A stretch of DNA of 24,775 nt from Desulfurococcales archaeon (GTDB lineage: Archaea > Thermoproteota > Thermoprotei_A > Sulfolobales > NBVN01), in the NCBI GenBank assembly GCA_021163585.1, contig JAGGTW010000066.1, positions 1-24,775 on the forward strand, written 5' to 3'. Shown here one piece after another: positions 16,361 through 22,614 of the stretch. Each line of letters starts with the position of its first letter. The stretch's first letter is position 1. Position numbers and translations under genes: made by a program. Below the pieces are notes generated by a model. The model was not told the DNA's origin and ran no database searches. It worked only from the letters and a program-made list of their open reading frames with translations.

Positions 16361-16372
16361 TTTATTAATGTG
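16361..16372 (+). promoter_or_regulatory. TATA element of the DUF134 gene
   Basis: TTTATTAATGTG, of which the last 11 bases are the exact reverse complement of 16288-16298. The distance to ATG 16392 supports that codon as the true start of the DUF134 protein. An AGGTG at 16381-16385 could also serve as ribosome site if the leader is slightly longer than predicted. Confidence 0.6.
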
Positions 16373-16391
16373 GAAGGTAAAGGTGTTGTGT

Positions 16392-16733
16392 ATGGGTCGT
16401 GAAGGTCCACCTTGGAGATGGTGCTGGAGGCGTGAGGGGAGAGGGAGAAGACCTAAGCCTAGGTTCATAAGGTTTCAGACGACGCAGGTATTTTTCGCAC
16501 CGCTAGACGAGTCAGGGCGCCCAGTAGAAGGTGAGCCCATATACATGAACCCCGATGAACTTGAGGCACTTCGACTGGTCTACTACTTAGGGTTAACACA
16601 GGAGGAAGCAGCCGAGAAAATGGGTGTCTCCAGAGGAACTCTTTGGAGGGCGCTGAGCAGTGGGAGGAAAAAAGTTATTTCAGCCTTAATTGAGAGGAGG
16701 CCGCTGATACTTATGTCTAGCCCGTCTCTGTAG
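16392..16733 (+). CDS. DUF134-family helix-turn-helix protein
   Basis: 113-residue protein of the DUF134 family, small predicted DNA-binding proteins of archaea and anaerobic bacteria. The conserved core is MNPDELEALRLVYYLGLTQ followed by EEAAEKMGVSRGTLWRAL (about 70-88) and a basic GRKKV, forming a sigma-70 region 4-like HTH. The frame stays open upstream to an ATG at 16305, but those residues are not family-like, the promoter element at 16361-16372 lies inside them, and ATG 16392 has AGGTG six bases ahead; I therefore use 16392. The head is Trp/Arg-rich (WRWCWRREGRGRR), echoing the composition of the neighbours. It probably regulates the flanking genes. Its 3' end overlaps the convergent 68-residue gene by 17 bases. 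Confidence 0.86.
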   Translation: MGREGPPWRWCWRREGRGRRPKPRFIRFQTTQVFFAPLDESGRPVEGEPIYMNPDELEALRLVYYLGLTQEEAAEKMGVSRGTLWRALSSGRKKVISALIERRPLILMSSPSL

Positions 16734-16923
16734 TTGGTGCTGCTACCTTAACTGCTGCTTCTGCATATTTCCTCCACATATCAAGCATTATTTTGTACAT
16801 CTCAATATAGTACATCATTGCTATAAATCCCATCCACATACTTGACCATGCATACATCGCCGCAAATGGGTCAGGCAGGTACGGCGGCATCCACCAGTAG
16901 TAGGGATTATACGGGTACGCCAT
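16717..16923 (-). CDS. 68-residue Met- and aromatic-rich small protein, unknown function
   Basis: No family recognised. The N-terminal 20 residues are Tyr/Trp/Pro-rich (YPYNPYYWWMPPYLP). Residues 21-53 form a predicted helix with eight Met between positions 23 and 49 (M23, M29, M31, M36, M37, M42, M46, M49) plus many Trp and Tyr, followed by a short Ala/Thr tail. The helix could lie in or on a membrane, or the Met could bind Cu(I); neither is shown. The frame is open far upstream, but the ATG at 16923 has GAGGTG seven bases ahead, right after the stop of the preceding gene (16944), so this start is well supported and the two genes are probably coupled. It overlaps the DUF134 gene end on the other strand. 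Confidence 0.72.
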   Translation of the reverse strand: MAYPYNPYYWWMPPYLPDPFAAMYAWSSMWMGFIAMMYYIEMYKIMLDMWRKYAEAAVKVAAPTTETG

Positions 16924-16943
16924 AACTGCCCACCTCACCTGCG

Positions 16944-17213
16944 TCACCATGTTGGCGGGTAAGGGTATCCGTACATGTACGGTATAGGGTACCAGTGATA
17001 CGGGTAATAAGGCATCATCCAGGGCCAGTACCACCTAAGCCCCCATGGAGCACCATAGAGCCACCAGCACGCACCTCTACCAAACAGCCAGCCGGGCCTC
17101 TGCCAAGGCGGTAGGTAGCTGAAGGGACCTCTACCAGGCCACGGGCCTGACCAGCCGCCTCTACCTCTGCCTCCTCTCCATCCCCAACCTAGTCCGCTGA
17201 ACCACCATGCCAT
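16944..17213 (-). CDS. 89-residue Trp/Tyr/Gly/Pro-rich small protein, unknown function
   Basis: Extreme composition: 16 Trp, 11 Tyr, 15 Pro and many Gly in 89 residues, with seven Arg and one His but no Asp, Glu or Lys, so it is strongly basic. The first half is Gly/Arg/Trp (GWGWRGGRGRGG), the second half Trp/Tyr/Pro (WYWPWMMPYYPYHWYPIPYM). One Cys (C49). There is no signal peptide or clear membrane helix. It is believed to be real for three reasons: it has a good TATA box (17246-17253), a GGTGAT ribosome site five bases before its ATG, and a downstream partner whose ribosome site follows its stop. The composition is shared by the neighbouring NifX-like tail and DUF134 head. Function unknown. 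Confidence 0.72.
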   Translation of the reverse strand: MAWWFSGLGWGWRGGRGRGGWSGPWPGRGPFSYLPPWQRPGWLFGRGACWWLYGAPWGLRWYWPWMMPYYPYHWYPIPYMYGYPYPPTW

Positions 17214-17237
17214 ACACTATCACCACTTTTTTGTGCG

Positions 17238-17264
17238 TATGCTCACTTATAAACTTTCAGCATA
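17238..17264 (-). promoter_or_regulatory. TATA box of the Trp-rich gene pair, flanked by an inverted repeat
   Basis: The minus strand reads TTTATAAG at 17246-17253, predicting a start near 17224 and a leader of about 10 bases. The box sits between TATGCT (17238-17243) and AGCATA (17259-17264), an exact inverted repeat. A second pair, GCTCA (17241-17245) and TGAGC (17265-17269), overlaps it. A protein bound here would block or modulate TBP. Confidence 0.5.
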
Positions 17265-17280
17265 TGAGCGAAAATCACTT

Positions 17281-17295
17281 AAACCGTTCGGGTTT
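17281..17295 (-). terminator. Small hairpin directly after the metal-transport operon
   Basis: On the minus strand AAACC-CGAAC-GGTTT begins at the last base of the YkgJ-like stop codon, followed by AAGTGATTTTCGC. It is a possible end of the five-gene transcript, but the stem is only five bases. Confidence 0.35.
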
Positions 17296-17702
17296 TAGCG
17301 TTTACTCATTCTATAGTGCCTCTTGAGCAACCTTAAATACTTCTTGAGGAGTTTTAATCCGGTCCTCCACTCCTCCGAAGTTATTGTGTCTGACAGTGGG
17401 CACACATCATCTACCGCAGGACCTACTCCCTCAACATATATTATAGGGTATATTCTGCATCCCAGTGGCCTGTACCGGTATATTTTGCAGGTGCCCTCCG
17501 CTGGGTCATAGAAGTAGCAGTGACCGTCGACGTTCTTTAATCTCCAGTAGCCTTCACTCCATACGGCGAAATCCTGAACCTGATAACCCAGCTCCACAAT
17601 TACTGAGATGTCTTCTGGCAGGAGGACCATTTCAGTCTCCATGCAGCACAAACCGCACTTAAGGCATTCAGCCCTTATGAAAACTCCTGGCTCAGCAGTC
17701 AC
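17295..17702 (-). CDS. YkgJ-family Cys-cluster (zinc/iron-chelating) protein
   Basis: 135-residue protein with the family pattern of eight Cys: CLKCGLCC (C13, C16, C19, C20), then C62, C72, C82 in YRPLGCRIYPI, and C101 in DDVCPL. Such domains bind zinc or an iron-sulfur cluster; their biochemical role is mostly unknown. The aromatic GHCYFYDPAEGTCKIYRYRP stretch is typical. The GTG start at 17702 has GGTGAGG eight bases ahead and lies 19 bases after the regulator stop, so it is the last gene of the metal-uptake operon. That position suggests a role in metal handling, such as buffering or insertion of the imported metal, which is inference. Confidence 0.88.
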   Translation of the reverse strand: MTAEPGVFIRAECLKCGLCCMETEMVLLPEDISVIVELGYQVQDFAVWSEGYWRLKNVDGHCYFYDPAEGTCKIYRYRPLGCRIYPIIYVEGVGPAVDDVCPLSDTITSEEWRTGLKLLKKYLRLLKRHYRMSKR

Positions 17703-17721
17703 TTCAGCAACCTCACCCCAA

Positions 17722-18192
17722 TTACTCAGCTATGCATTGCTTACGCACCACGTCAAACCTACACGTGCATGTAGGCCTCCCCCTACCTCCGCCAGCTACT
17801 ATGAGTTCTCCGTGAGGGCACCTAAACGGCCTTCCCAACAGACACCATAACTTATCAACTATGTGCTTGGGTATACTCAACTCTATGTCCCTCGCTACAT
17901 GACATGCCTCCTCTACACTCAGCCCCAACCTAGTCAGAGCTGACTCAATAACTCCGTGCCTCCAAATAATCTCTAAGCACAAATCGATGCCCTCCTTCGT
18001 CAGCCTAACGCCCCTGCCCACCTTCTCAATTAGCCCCCACTTAACCAGCTTCTTAATCATGAGTGATGCCGTTGACTTCGAAACTCCGAGTGCTTTAGCT
18101 ACGTCAACCACCCTAGCAGTGCCTTTAAAGGTGCAGTACTCATATATGGTTATTAAGTAGTCGATATCGCGCGTACTCAGTAAGCCGACCAT
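17722..18192 (-). CDS. DtxR/MntR-family metal-responsive regulator with altered metal site
   Basis: 156 residues: N-terminal winged helix (about 5-68, recognition helix near VSKSTASLMIKKL) and a dimerisation/metal domain (70-120) ending in LLGRPFRCPHG. By hand alignment with DtxR/MntR, H79 and E83 are kept and E104 matches the conserved Glu. The Cys/Glu next to it appears as R101 and the following His as L105, so the primary site looks broken; C97 falls at the place of DtxR H98. The C-terminal tail adds C125-P-H-G, C142-T-C144 and C153, which could form another metal site. Its ATG lies 16 bases inside the permease gene end, so it belongs to the uptake operon and probably controls it according to Zn, Mn or Fe. 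Confidence 0.88.
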   Translation of the reverse strand: MVGLLSTRDIDYLITIYEYCTFKGTARVVDVAKALGVSKSTASLMIKKLVKWGLIEKVGRGVRLTKEGIDLCLEIIWRHGVIESALTRLGLSVEEACHVARDIELSIPKHIVDKLWCLLGRPFRCPHGELIVAGGGRGRPTCTCRFDVVRKQCIAE

Positions 18193-19004
18193 TTCCTAAC
18201 ACCTATTAGCGCATATATCACTGCTGCTGAAGCAAAAATACCTACACCTGCCGATGGAGGTAGCTCAAGGGCTAATGCTAGAATGTACCCTGACGCCATG
18301 ATCAGGAGGGATGAGGTATAGGCTACTGCATGAATTTTTCTGACAGCAACCCTAACAGCGATCAGTCCGGGAGCGGTAAGGACTACATGGGTGAGCAACA
18401 CCCCTAGCGACATAGCAAGTGATGTGGCGGTAGCCGCCGTTAATGAGTATAGGAGGTACCTATAGTACCTAACTCTAAGTCCCATCGAGTACGCACCTTC
18501 GGGATCGAAGAAAACGTACTTAAACTCGCCCCAAAACATGTGCATCAACGGCATAATTATTACTGCAGTAGCTGCCAGCCTAGCGACATCGCCTGCCGTG
18601 GCAAGGGCTGATGTTCCGAAGACATAACTCATAGCCTTTGAAACACCTAAAGGGGTCATGAAACTCAGGTAGTAGGTCAGTATCACAGTTGTTGTGACCG
18701 ATAAGCACACTGATGTAGCTATAGCTGAATCTTCCGGAAGCCCCCTGTTGATGGCCTCAGCAGTCAATACCGAAATCAAGATCGATACAAGCGCGGCAGT
18801 AATTACTGGAGGGACAGGGAGGTGTACGACATCGGTTAGGAAGACACCTACTAAGCCCCCAGCAAGAACTGAGTGAAGTAGTGTGATGCCGAACGTAATG
18901 GATCTAGCAACAACCAGTGCCGGGCTTACTGAACCAACTAGGGCACTACCCAATAGCGCAGTAGCTGCACTCATTATCAGCAGGTAGCTACTTCCTGAGA
19001 GCAT
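18177..19004 (-). CDS. Metal ABC transporter permease (ABC-3 / ZnuB-MntB type)
   Basis: 275-residue integral membrane protein of the zinc/manganese ABC-3 permease family with about eight hydrophobic helices. Family landmarks are VVARSITFGITLLHSVLAGG, a mid-protein FWGEFKYVFFDPEGAYSMGL loop (coupling region following the conserved F-D-P-E) and a late LTHVVLTAPGLIAVR helix. The frame allows a GTG at 19013, but the ATG at 19004 with GGTG six bases ahead is preferred. Both starts overlap the ATPase gene end, as is normal for coupled ABC operons. It would carry a divalent metal delivered by the binding protein encoded at 19772-20881. Confidence 0.9.
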   Translation of the reverse strand: MLSGSSYLLIMSAATALLGSALVGSVSPALVVARSITFGITLLHSVLAGGLVGVFLTDVVHLPVPPVITAALVSILISVLTAEAINRGLPEDSAIATSVCLSVTTTVILTYYLSFMTPLGVSKAMSYVFGTSALATAGDVARLAATAVIIMPLMHMFWGEFKYVFFDPEGAYSMGLRVRYYRYLLYSLTAATATSLAMSLGVLLTHVVLTAPGLIAVRVAVRKIHAVAYTSSLLIMASGYILALALELPPSAGVGIFASAAVIYALIGVRKWSAY

Positions 19005-19779
19005 GGTCCTCACCGAGAATTATGAGGCCTCTCACCTCAGTAAGCCCGGGGTACGCAGCCTTGAGCACGTCCAGCCTCAGCACCTGGCTCGGCTTACCTA
19101 CAGCGAAAACCTTCTTATTAATGAGAATGACTGTGGGCTCGTAGGCCATGCAGGGCGAGAGTTCGTGAGCCGACATCAAGACATCTACACCGAATGTCCT
19201 GTGGATCCTATACAGTAACTCAACCACCTCGCACTTTACTTTAAAGTCAAGCATAGAGTACGGCTCGTCGAGAATCAGTAACTTCGGTCTTCTTATTAAG
19301 GCTCTAGCAAGCAACACACGCTGTCTCTCACCGCCGCTCAATTCACTGAATAACCTGTCCTCATAACCGCTTAGCTCGACTAAACTCAAATACTCTCTCA
19401 CCTTCTTCTTTACGGCGCCCGAAATAATTCTTGGAGGAGGTAGCTTCGACAGCAGCCCCATAGCAACTACCTCCTCGACGGTCACTGGCGCTAGAGCGTC
19501 AACATTAATTACTTGCGGTACGTAGCCAACTGCTTCAGCAATAGCTCCCCTATCACGCCATGGCACTAGGCCATAGATACTGGCACGCCCTCTTACAGGC
19601 TTTAAGAGTCCTATCAATGCCCTAATGAGTGTTGTCTTACCCGCGCCGTTGGGGCCCATTAAAATCGCAAAGAATGGTGACTTGAGGGCGAATGAAGCAT
19701 CATGTACTACTGGCTCCTTGCCGTATGACAGGGTAACGTCCTTAACTTCAACGTATTTATCAGGGGGTGCACTAATCAC
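18988..19779 (-). CDS. Metal ABC transporter ATP-binding protein (ZnuC/MntA type)
   Basis: 263-residue ATPase. Walker A is GPNGAGKTT (42-50), the Q-loop is in GYVPQVINVDA (Q89), the signature is LSGGERQR (147-154), Walker B is LLILDEP (D171, E172), and the switch His is H205 in MSAHELSP. The VPQ segment followed by a hydrophobic stretch is usual in zinc/manganese importers. The GTG start overlaps the last codons of the binding-protein gene by 8 bases, with GGTGGT five bases ahead, which indicates translational coupling. It powers the adjacent ABC-3 permease. Confidence 0.94.
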   Translation of the reverse strand: MISAPPDKYVEVKDVTLSYGKEPVVHDASFALKSPFFAILMGPNGAGKTTLIRALIGLLKPVRGRASIYGLVPWRDRGAIAEAVGYVPQVINVDALAPVTVEEVVAMGLLSKLPPPRIISGAVKKKVREYLSLVELSGYEDRLFSELSGGERQRVLLARALIRRPKLLILDEPYSMLDFKVKCEVVELLYRIHRTFGVDVLMSAHELSPCMAYEPTVILINKKVFAVGKPSQVLRLDVLKAAYPGLTEVRGLIILGEDHALRK

Positions 19780-20881
19780 TGCTGACCACCCTTGATTCGA
19801 TGTACCTTCTTTGTAGAGCGACTATGACTGCCAGTACGATAAGGAGGACGGCCTCAGATATAGCTAATGTAGTAGCTAAGTTATTGATACCAAATACCTC
19901 CCCCTCACTCCACTCCCTCTGGTAACTCATGCTGAGAGAGTTCGCTCTAATGTCGCTGAGTTGTGCAGCTAGTACAGCAGGAACTAGGTTTGGAGTACTT
20001 GATAGTTTGCTGGTAGGTACTATTATATATGGTATCCTGTTTAACTTAAGTAGCTCAAGAACTTTAGGATATCTTACCGCCATAGTATCCGTAATTAGAA
20101 CAACATCATATGCACCCCTATCATACTCGCTAACTAGAGCCTTTAGCGCACCCTCACTTAGTTCTGTCCCGGGTTCATTAAGTACTACCCCCGTACACTT
20201 AAGTCCTAGGTCGTGGGCTACGTACTGAAGTATAGGTGTGAAGAGAATCACCCTCATACCTTGTGGTACTAACCCACGTACGGACCGATTCTCCATAGTA
20301 ATTAATTTCTTAAACTCCTGAAGCCTGCTGTTGTAGTAGCTCCCGTGATTAGGGTCCACCTCAGCAAGAACCTCAGCAACTGCGGCCGCAGCCGCTACTA
20401 GGCCTGAGTAACTCATCAAGTACCCGTGAGGATTCACTCTACCAGTCCCTGGGTTCACCCTTAACTTAAGTCCATGCCTTAAGTAATCCCTGTAATCTAC
20501 TATACGAGCCCTCACAACACCATCCCTCACCAGCTCACTAATCCTAGCCTCCATGATGAGATGTGATGGACCCGTCATTAACACTACAGTAGCGTTACTC
20601 AACGAATTCACTAAAAAGGAGGTTGACGGCTCAAAATGATGTGGGTCAACACCAGCAGGTACAAGAGAGTAAACAACCACCTCATCACCACCTATGAAAG
20701 ACGCAACACACTTCAGAGACGCTGAGGTAACAGCAACAACCACCCTCCCACTATTCAAACCAGCACTACCCCCACCTACTGCAGAAACGGTGAAGGTAGT
20801 GTAGTGTGCGGAGCAACCTAGAGCAACTAAAGTAATCAGGAGGAGTACTGCGCTAACCACATGGCGCCTGACTTCATACAT
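19772..20881 (-). CDS. Metal-binding lipoprotein-like component of ABC importer (ZnuA/MntC, cluster A-I)
   Basis: 369-residue extracytoplasmic binding protein. Residues 6-25 form a signal sequence. The fold landmarks are VVYSLVPAGVDPHHFEPS, with the metal-ligand type His in DPHHFEP, NPHGYLMS in place of the usual DPHxWL, and a second-half ITDTMAVRYPKVLELL. A C-terminal hydrophobic helix (about 334-357) followed by RRYIESR anchors it in the membrane, as often seen in archaea, so it need not be lipid-modified despite a Cys at 23. It probably binds Zn2+ or Mn2+. The ATG has GGAGATG six bases ahead. It is the first gene of the five-gene operon (binding protein, ATPase, permease, regulator, YkgJ-like). 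Confidence 0.9.
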   Translation of the reverse strand: MYEVRRHVVSAVLLLITLVALGCSAHYTTFTVSAVGGGSAGLNSGRVVVAVTSASLKCVASFIGGDEVVVYSLVPAGVDPHHFEPSTSFLVNSLSNATVVLMTGPSHLIMEARISELVRDGVVRARIVDYRDYLRHGLKLRVNPGTGRVNPHGYLMSYSGLVAAAAAVAEVLAEVDPNHGSYYNSRLQEFKKLITMENRSVRGLVPQGMRVILFTPILQYVAHDLGLKCTGVVLNEPGTELSEGALKALVSEYDRGAYDVVLITDTMAVRYPKVLELLKLNRIPYIIVPTSKLSSTPNLVPAVLAAQLSDIRANSLSMSYQREWSEGEVFGINNLATTLAISEAVLLIVLAVIVALQRRYIESRVVSSD

Positions 20882-21029
20882 TACATCTCCCTAAGTTTTA
20901 TGGTGTAAAACAGCTAATACAGGTTACTAATACCTAACGCCCTAGGACACCAATACCGTGCTACTGTATCAGACCCCCTCATACCTTAATAACATATAAC
21001 ACGTATTAAATTATGTCTAGGTGATTTAA
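20882..21029. promoter_or_regulatory. Divergent promoter region of the metal operon and the LOG-like gene
   Basis: The 148-base gap has CATATAAC (20993-21000) as a TATA candidate for the plus-strand gene and AT-rich sequence near 20895-20905 for the minus-strand operon. The short GGTTA-CTAATA-CCTAAC stretch near 20924-20940 is an imperfect dyad, and GGTATT occurs twice on the minus strand. If the DtxR-like regulator acts on its own operon, its operator should be here, but no strong dyad is evident. Confidence 0.4.
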
Positions 21030-21575
21030 TTGAGGTACGTGGGTATAGCAGCGTACTCCGGTCCCCCGCCAGACCACCTTAAAGCTGCTGCTGAGGAATT
21101 TCTCCATAACCTAGCTCTATGTAGATCAGCTGAAGACACTGTTGTCGTTACTGGTGGGTATTGGGGTTTAATGAAGTACGTAGTGGATCAGGCCCTCTCA
21201 ATAGGTTTTAAGGTCACCATTATTCCACCGCTAGAAATGGAGGACATAAGATTTCCTCTAAAAGCCCTAGTCATTAGGACCGGTACGTCGTTTAGAGTGA
21301 GGAGCATATTTTTAGTACGCACAGCAGAGGTACTTGTTGCGTTAGGAGGTGCAGCAGGCACTATGCAGGAAGTGGTGACAGCGTATACTGAGGGGGTGCC
21401 AGTATTTGTATTAGGCATGACCGGGTTACCGACTGATAAGCTATACAGTCTGTCACCATACCTTGACAACAGGAAGAGATCTGAAGTAAAGTACTTTAAT
21501 GATCCGAAGTCACTCGCGCAGGCAGTCTGCAAGTACCTCGAAGAGACGCCGCCTAAAGGGTGGGCGGGGCTGTAA
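21030..21575 (+). CDS. LOG-family-like Rossmann nucleotide-binding protein (TIGR00725 type)
   Basis: 181-residue protein resembling the LOG/lysine decarboxylase-like group. It begins YVGIAAYSGPP, continues with DTVVVTGGYWGLMKYVVDQA (the Gly-Gly turn), and carries the hallmark VALGGAAGTMQEVVTAYTEG, equivalent to PGGxGTxxE. Relatives cleave ribose-5-monophosphates from nucleotides (cytokinin-activating LOG) or have unknown roles; this archaeal subgroup has no proven substrate that I know. The TTG start at 21030 has AGGTGATT just ahead and places the first strand correctly. The stop is 4 bases before the ROK kinase start, so they share an operon, perhaps with valS. Confidence 0.86.
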   Translation: MRYVGIAAYSGPPPDHLKAAAEEFLHNLALCRSAEDTVVVTGGYWGLMKYVVDQALSIGFKVTIIPPLEMEDIRFPLKALVIRTGTSFRVRSIFLVRTAEVLVALGGAAGTMQEVVTAYTEGVPVFVLGMTGLPTDKLYSLSPYLDNRKRSEVKYFNDPKSLAQAVCKYLEETPPKGWAGL

Positions 21576-21579
21576 TACC

Positions 21580-22575
21580 GTGCATGAAGGTCTCGGCAGG
21601 GCCGTAATAGCTGTAGATGTGGGAGCCACTAACTTAAGAGTAGGGATTTTTGACTTAAGTGCCTCTTTACTGAAGGTGGAGGTTACTAGGACACCCAGGT
21701 CAGGAGGGCGTGACGCAGTAGCTGACTTAATAAAGCATATTGCGGACAATATGCTTAGATCTCTAGGAATTAGGCATGTAGTAGGAGTTGGCGTAGGTAC
21801 TATAGGCCCTCTTAACATTAGAGAAGGAGTCGTTGTCAATACCCCAAACAATCCGATCAGGACTTTCAGACTCAAGGCCCCCCTTGAGGAGTTTTTTGAT
21901 GCACCTGCATACGTAGTGAACGATTGTGTAGCCGCTGTTTGGGGCGAGTTTAACGCTGGTAGCTTCAGAGGAGCTAAGAATATGGTCTATATTACGTTAA
22001 GCACCGGTATTGGCGCAGGCGTGATTGTAGATGGACACCTCCTGCTAGGGAAGGACGGGAACGCGCATGAAGTCGGGCACATAACAGTAAATTACAAGTA
22101 CGGTGTCCGCTGTGGGTGTGGAGGTATAGGGCACTGGGAGGCTATTGCCTCAGGAGCTAATATCCCTAAGTTTGCTGAGGAGGTATCCAAGAACTGGCTT
22201 GGTAGTAAAACAGTAGCATATTTTTTGGCATGCAAGGGCAGCTTAACCTCAGAAGACTTATTTAAGTATTGGAGGTTAGGTGACGAGTTTGCTACCTACG
22301 TCATCAATGAGCTTGTAGAGGTTAATGCTGCGGGCTTAGGGAGCGTTATCAACGTATATGACCCGGAAGTCATTACGCTCGGCGGATCTATAGCCATTAA
22401 TAACACTGACTTCATAGAGAAAGTCATAGAGAGCGTCAGTAAGTACGCAATTAATAGAATGCCTAAAATATCCTTAACCTCACTAGGTGAGAAAGCCGTG
22501 CTTATAGGTGCTGCATACCTAATCCTAAACACACCTGAAGAACTACCTAAAATTCAAGGTAGTACCCACCAATAA
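21580..22575 (+). CDS. ROK-family sugar kinase (glucokinase-like)
   Basis: ATP-dependent sugar kinase of 331 residues, in the branch with crenarchaeal glucokinases of broad hexose range. The ATP-binding strand is AVDVGATNLRVGIFDLS (11-27). The catalytic Asp is D115 in YVVNDCVAAVWGE. A second phosphate loop is TLSTGIGAGVIVDG (139-152). The sugar/zinc region is HEVGHITVN (H167) plus RCGCGGIGHWEAIASG (178-192). The usual third zinc Cys of CxCGxxGCxE is His185. The frame runs back into the LOG-like gene, but homology begins at the GTG at 21580, directly after the preceding stop, so this is the chosen start. It would phosphorylate glucose or a related hexose at entry to a modified glycolysis. Confidence 0.92.
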   Translation: MHEGLGRAVIAVDVGATNLRVGIFDLSASLLKVEVTRTPRSGGRDAVADLIKHIADNMLRSLGIRHVVGVGVGTIGPLNIREGVVVNTPNNPIRTFRLKAPLEEFFDAPAYVVNDCVAAVWGEFNAGSFRGAKNMVYITLSTGIGAGVIVDGHLLLGKDGNAHEVGHITVNYKYGVRCGCGGIGHWEAIASGANIPKFAEEVSKNWLGSKTVAYFLACKGSLTSEDLFKYWRLGDEFATYVINELVEVNAAGLGSVINVYDPEVITLGGSIAINNTDFIEKVIESVSKYAINRMPKISLTSLGEKAVLIGAAYLILNTPEELPKIQGSTHQ

Positions 22576-22614
22576 GGTTCATAAGGTTAAATCAAAATTT
22601 CATTAGGTGTGAGT

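Noticed and set aside
16305..16391. N-terminal extension of the DUF134 protein from ATG 16305
   Set aside because: It is not family-like, it contains the promoter element at 16361-16372, and ATG 16392 has better signals.
16924..17034. Upstream extension of the 68-residue gene
   Set aside because: It would overlap the end of the Trp-rich gene widely; the ATG at 16923 with GAGGTG is a clear start.
21499..21579. Longer start of the ROK kinase inside the LOG-like gene
   Set aside because: The extra residues are Arg/Ser-rich shadow sequence of the LOG-like C-terminus; homology starts at GTG 21580.
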